From positions 1 to 7,681 of the forward strand of contig PBXT01000104.1 in the NCBI GenBank assembly GCA_002727695.1: a stretch of 7,681 nucleotides of DNA. Direction: 5' to 3'. This document shows, one piece after another, positions 7,001-7,681 of the stretch. The stretch is from Methanobacteriota archaeon (lineage in GTDB: Archaea > Thermoplasmatota > Poseidoniia > Poseidoniales > Poseidoniaceae). The notes under the pieces are model-generated. The model was not told the origin of the DNA, searched no databases, and worked only from the letters and a program-made list of their open reading frames with translations. Numbering within the stretch: position 1 is the first letter of the stretch; each line of letters opens with the position of its first letter. Position numbers and translations under genes: made by a program.

Positions 7001-7681
7001 CACCATTTCACAAATCGAAGACGTTACTGGTGCTGTGACAGGACCGATTACAAATGCTTCAATCATGATTGTAAGTGAAGAAATGAGGATAACTGGTTCA
7101 ATGACTCATTCACTATCTGGTCTTCCCTACCAAGGTGATTTGTCTGTTAGTTGGTGGGGCCTATTGCAGGGACAGAATTGGTTTGGATCTGCAACCGTGG
7201 AAGTCGTAGAAGGCCTGATTAACGCAACAATACCTATGCCTAGCACTGGTGGAATAATCGATTTTGATGTCGCTTTCATGGACCCGTGGGAAACTAGGAC
7301 ATTAGGAGTATATGATGCACCAATTTTCATAATCGATGACGAAGCTCCAGTAATCTTAGATTCGACTATCGAAGATTTGTCCAGATATCATTTGGATGAG
7401 ATAGGTATTGGCGTAAACATAGTGGAAGATGAAACATGGAGTGGCGAACTTGTTCTAATGTGTCAAGTAATTTCAACGGAAGTTCAGTGGGAACCTGTCA
7501 CTATTTCACTCGAACCATCGAATGTATTCCAAGGTAAGACATTGTTCTCGTTCGACTTCGACTTCTCTGAACAGGGCGACCCATCACTACTTTCTCCAGA
7601 AGCCCACATTGATTGTTGGGCTTCTGGTATGGATGATGCAGGGTGGGAATTACAGAGATTCTCCGGAGAATCGCTAAATGA
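4014..7681 (+). CDS. Giant secreted Kelch-propeller and beta-sandwich surface protein, 3' end outside the window
   Basis: The frame is open from 3996 to the window end, giving 1222 codons without a stop. The ATG at 4014 is the only ATG after the in-frame TAA at 3993-3995. Residues 1-30 form a signal peptide: Arg-Arg near the start, a hydrophobic core (VLACSIVILFLL), then a polar Ser/Asn stretch. Residues about 70-375 form a six-bladed Kelch propeller. Residues about 385-497 (SPVIDL..., FQYRAS, WTGIDGT, QYRIRFQ) look like a beta-sandwich domain often found beside Kelch repeats. From about 498 onward come several Ig-like or bacterial-surface-type beta domains. Cysteines fall in pairs (532/594, 924/938, 1150/1201), as expected for disulfides outside the cell. 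The protein is acidic with many N-x-S/T sequons. Likely role: cell-surface binding or adhesion, inferred from architecture. No catalytic motif was seen. The anchor and C-terminus are unseen. Confidence 0.9.
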   Translation, partial: MRRGVLACSIVILFLLQTWSNVNFVLSESSTSNSYREDVLFNQSGFYEDGVYTTTDGEVHVNRPHIQWTYPNQGLAIIRSGACSVAIDSLDEVWIMGGRTDPNPTQPNDETPTNLVEKMDNLNKSWAPSGVGMPSDQQYCEAELVGNLVIVVGDWYRNSNPTQLPTGRVQIYNLSNGSWYNGSSMPSSHERGLGAMAEANGYLYYAGGVRSPSANDATNKTFRYDPVSDQWTRMADMNHARASFELVNFHGQLYAMGGFHGTQTWNRQALDYVERYDPATDTWTNLSKLPVAMFGWGGTVLNDEIVLVGGYNGGAKNTVYHWNPVEDTWSQGNNLGSIGHFDVTVEEINGSIVWATGDMSSYPYSSWSQMFSGDTEYQNATYSHHAWVTSPVIDLRPNANGRATPVQFDLAGTDTPGGELGFQYRASGDANSLSSEVWTGIDGTINTTFPTGTTDIDLGDYADFVQYRIRFQITDLKNWDEPDLDSMSVRAEHAAFISNIPTVLHPRAETLHIQTSHDIFSSGDMYIEFASCDQFGAVNGPWSTLSHDGTSFLESDTQGLFIQTNGVINSSFLGETLIDWSIDLGDLTGISYLCTKVGSSGAENTEFVYTTPIEIDNVLEVRITDLGVLNTGDAITGNMPINVGVNHSFPSSGMTLSSGDLQARLKFDIRVNDAATNNYTQWVNQTTPWTDLTAGQSNTISWTLPSDVSGIVNITLESRSDQSFQMVSDSNSSMLILDNLNPLIISSIPENGDYLNSKENRELSILIADTSGFVYEGMAMQVWVQAIDDASDGSFPDGIPQESEYRDINFSLENNGSLWWFNGTQSDDQNADQQLVYMRITGDDLTGFSTTNNTVWWKTRDAQNAVVERIFNEDSTQYWEVSRHISWDIEISDGNGISDIMSMRIELGDDSDFGITYDVADSICSVLDTRIDSDRTTCSHTYVGDDMMVSVSIFAGWEVDRSVLDEGLVEIFITDIDGTSKTTFQNMWIFSEDFDFTISQIEDVTGAVTGPITNASIMIVSEEMRITGSMTHSLSGLPYQGDLSVSWWGLLQGQNWFGSATVEVVEGLINATIPMPSTGGIIDFDVAFMDPWETRTLGVYDAPIFIIDDEAPVILDSTIEDLSRYHLDEIGIGVNIVEDETWSGELVLMCQVISTEVQWEPVTISLEPSNVFQGKTLFSFDFDFSEQGDPSLLSPEAHIDCWASGMDDAGWELQRFSGESLN
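4230..5130 (+). repeat. Six Kelch repeats within the giant surface protein
   Basis: Blade-core strands ending in Gly-Gly or a variant occur at residues 96 (WIMGG), 153 (VVVGD), 206 (YYAGG), 256 (YAMGG), 308 (VLVGG) and 357 (VWATGD), about 50 residues apart. Most are followed by the second Kelch hallmark, an aromatic...Trp pair: RYDPVSDQWTRM, RYDPATDTWTNL and HWNPVEDTWSQG. Blades 2 and 6 lack the second Gly. The regular spacing and the count of six support a closed propeller. The units are divergent in nucleotide sequence, so this is an old protein repeat, not a recent DNA duplication. Confidence 0.85.

Noticed and set aside
6335..7330. Several minus-strand ORFs of 67-101 codons near the right end
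   Set aside because: All lie opposite the continuous 1222-codon plus-strand frame and have low-complexity Ser/Thr/His/Ile-rich compositions typical of antisense shadows.

Overview
The window looks like a piece of an uncultivated marine archaeal genome, most likely Marine Group II Euryarchaeota (Candidatus Poseidoniales) or a close relative in the Thermoplasmata lineage. This is inferred, not proven. The reasons are an archaeosortase-like membrane protease, ribosome binding sites matching an archaeal anti-Shine-Dalgarno (AAGGAGT, GAGGTGA), transcript-leading genes without any Shine-Dalgarno, a DEAD-box helicase, and a very long acidic secreted Kelch/beta-sandwich protein of the sort seen in these genomes. 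Coding density is very high. No RNA gene, mobile element, CRISPR array or prophage signal was seen.

Layout: (1) 44-991, plus strand, an exosortase/archaeosortase-family membrane protein. (2) 3916 down to 992, minus strand, three co-directional genes: a HEAT-repeat protein (3916-2717), a 71-residue unknown protein (2674-2459) and a DEAD-box RNA helicase (2392-992). The helicase and archaeosortase genes are convergent, with stop codons directly abutting. (3) 3917-4013, a 97-base divergent promoter region. (4) 4014 to the window end, plus strand, the first 1222 codons of a giant exported protein: signal peptide, six-bladed Kelch propeller, then a chain of beta-sandwich domains. It runs off the right edge, so its C-terminus is not visible.

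Two themes emerge. One is RNA metabolism: the minus-strand cluster pairs a helicase with a HEAT scaffold and a small charged protein, and the internal genes have good Shine-Dalgarno sites while the lead gene has none, as expected for one operon with a leaderless first gene. The leader just before the helicase holds mutually exclusive GC-rich stems, one of which could mask the helicase ribosome binding site. The other theme is the cell surface: an archaeosortase and a giant secreted protein lie about 3 kb apart. An enzyme-substrate link between them is only a hypothesis, because the substrate's sorting signal, if any, lies outside the window.
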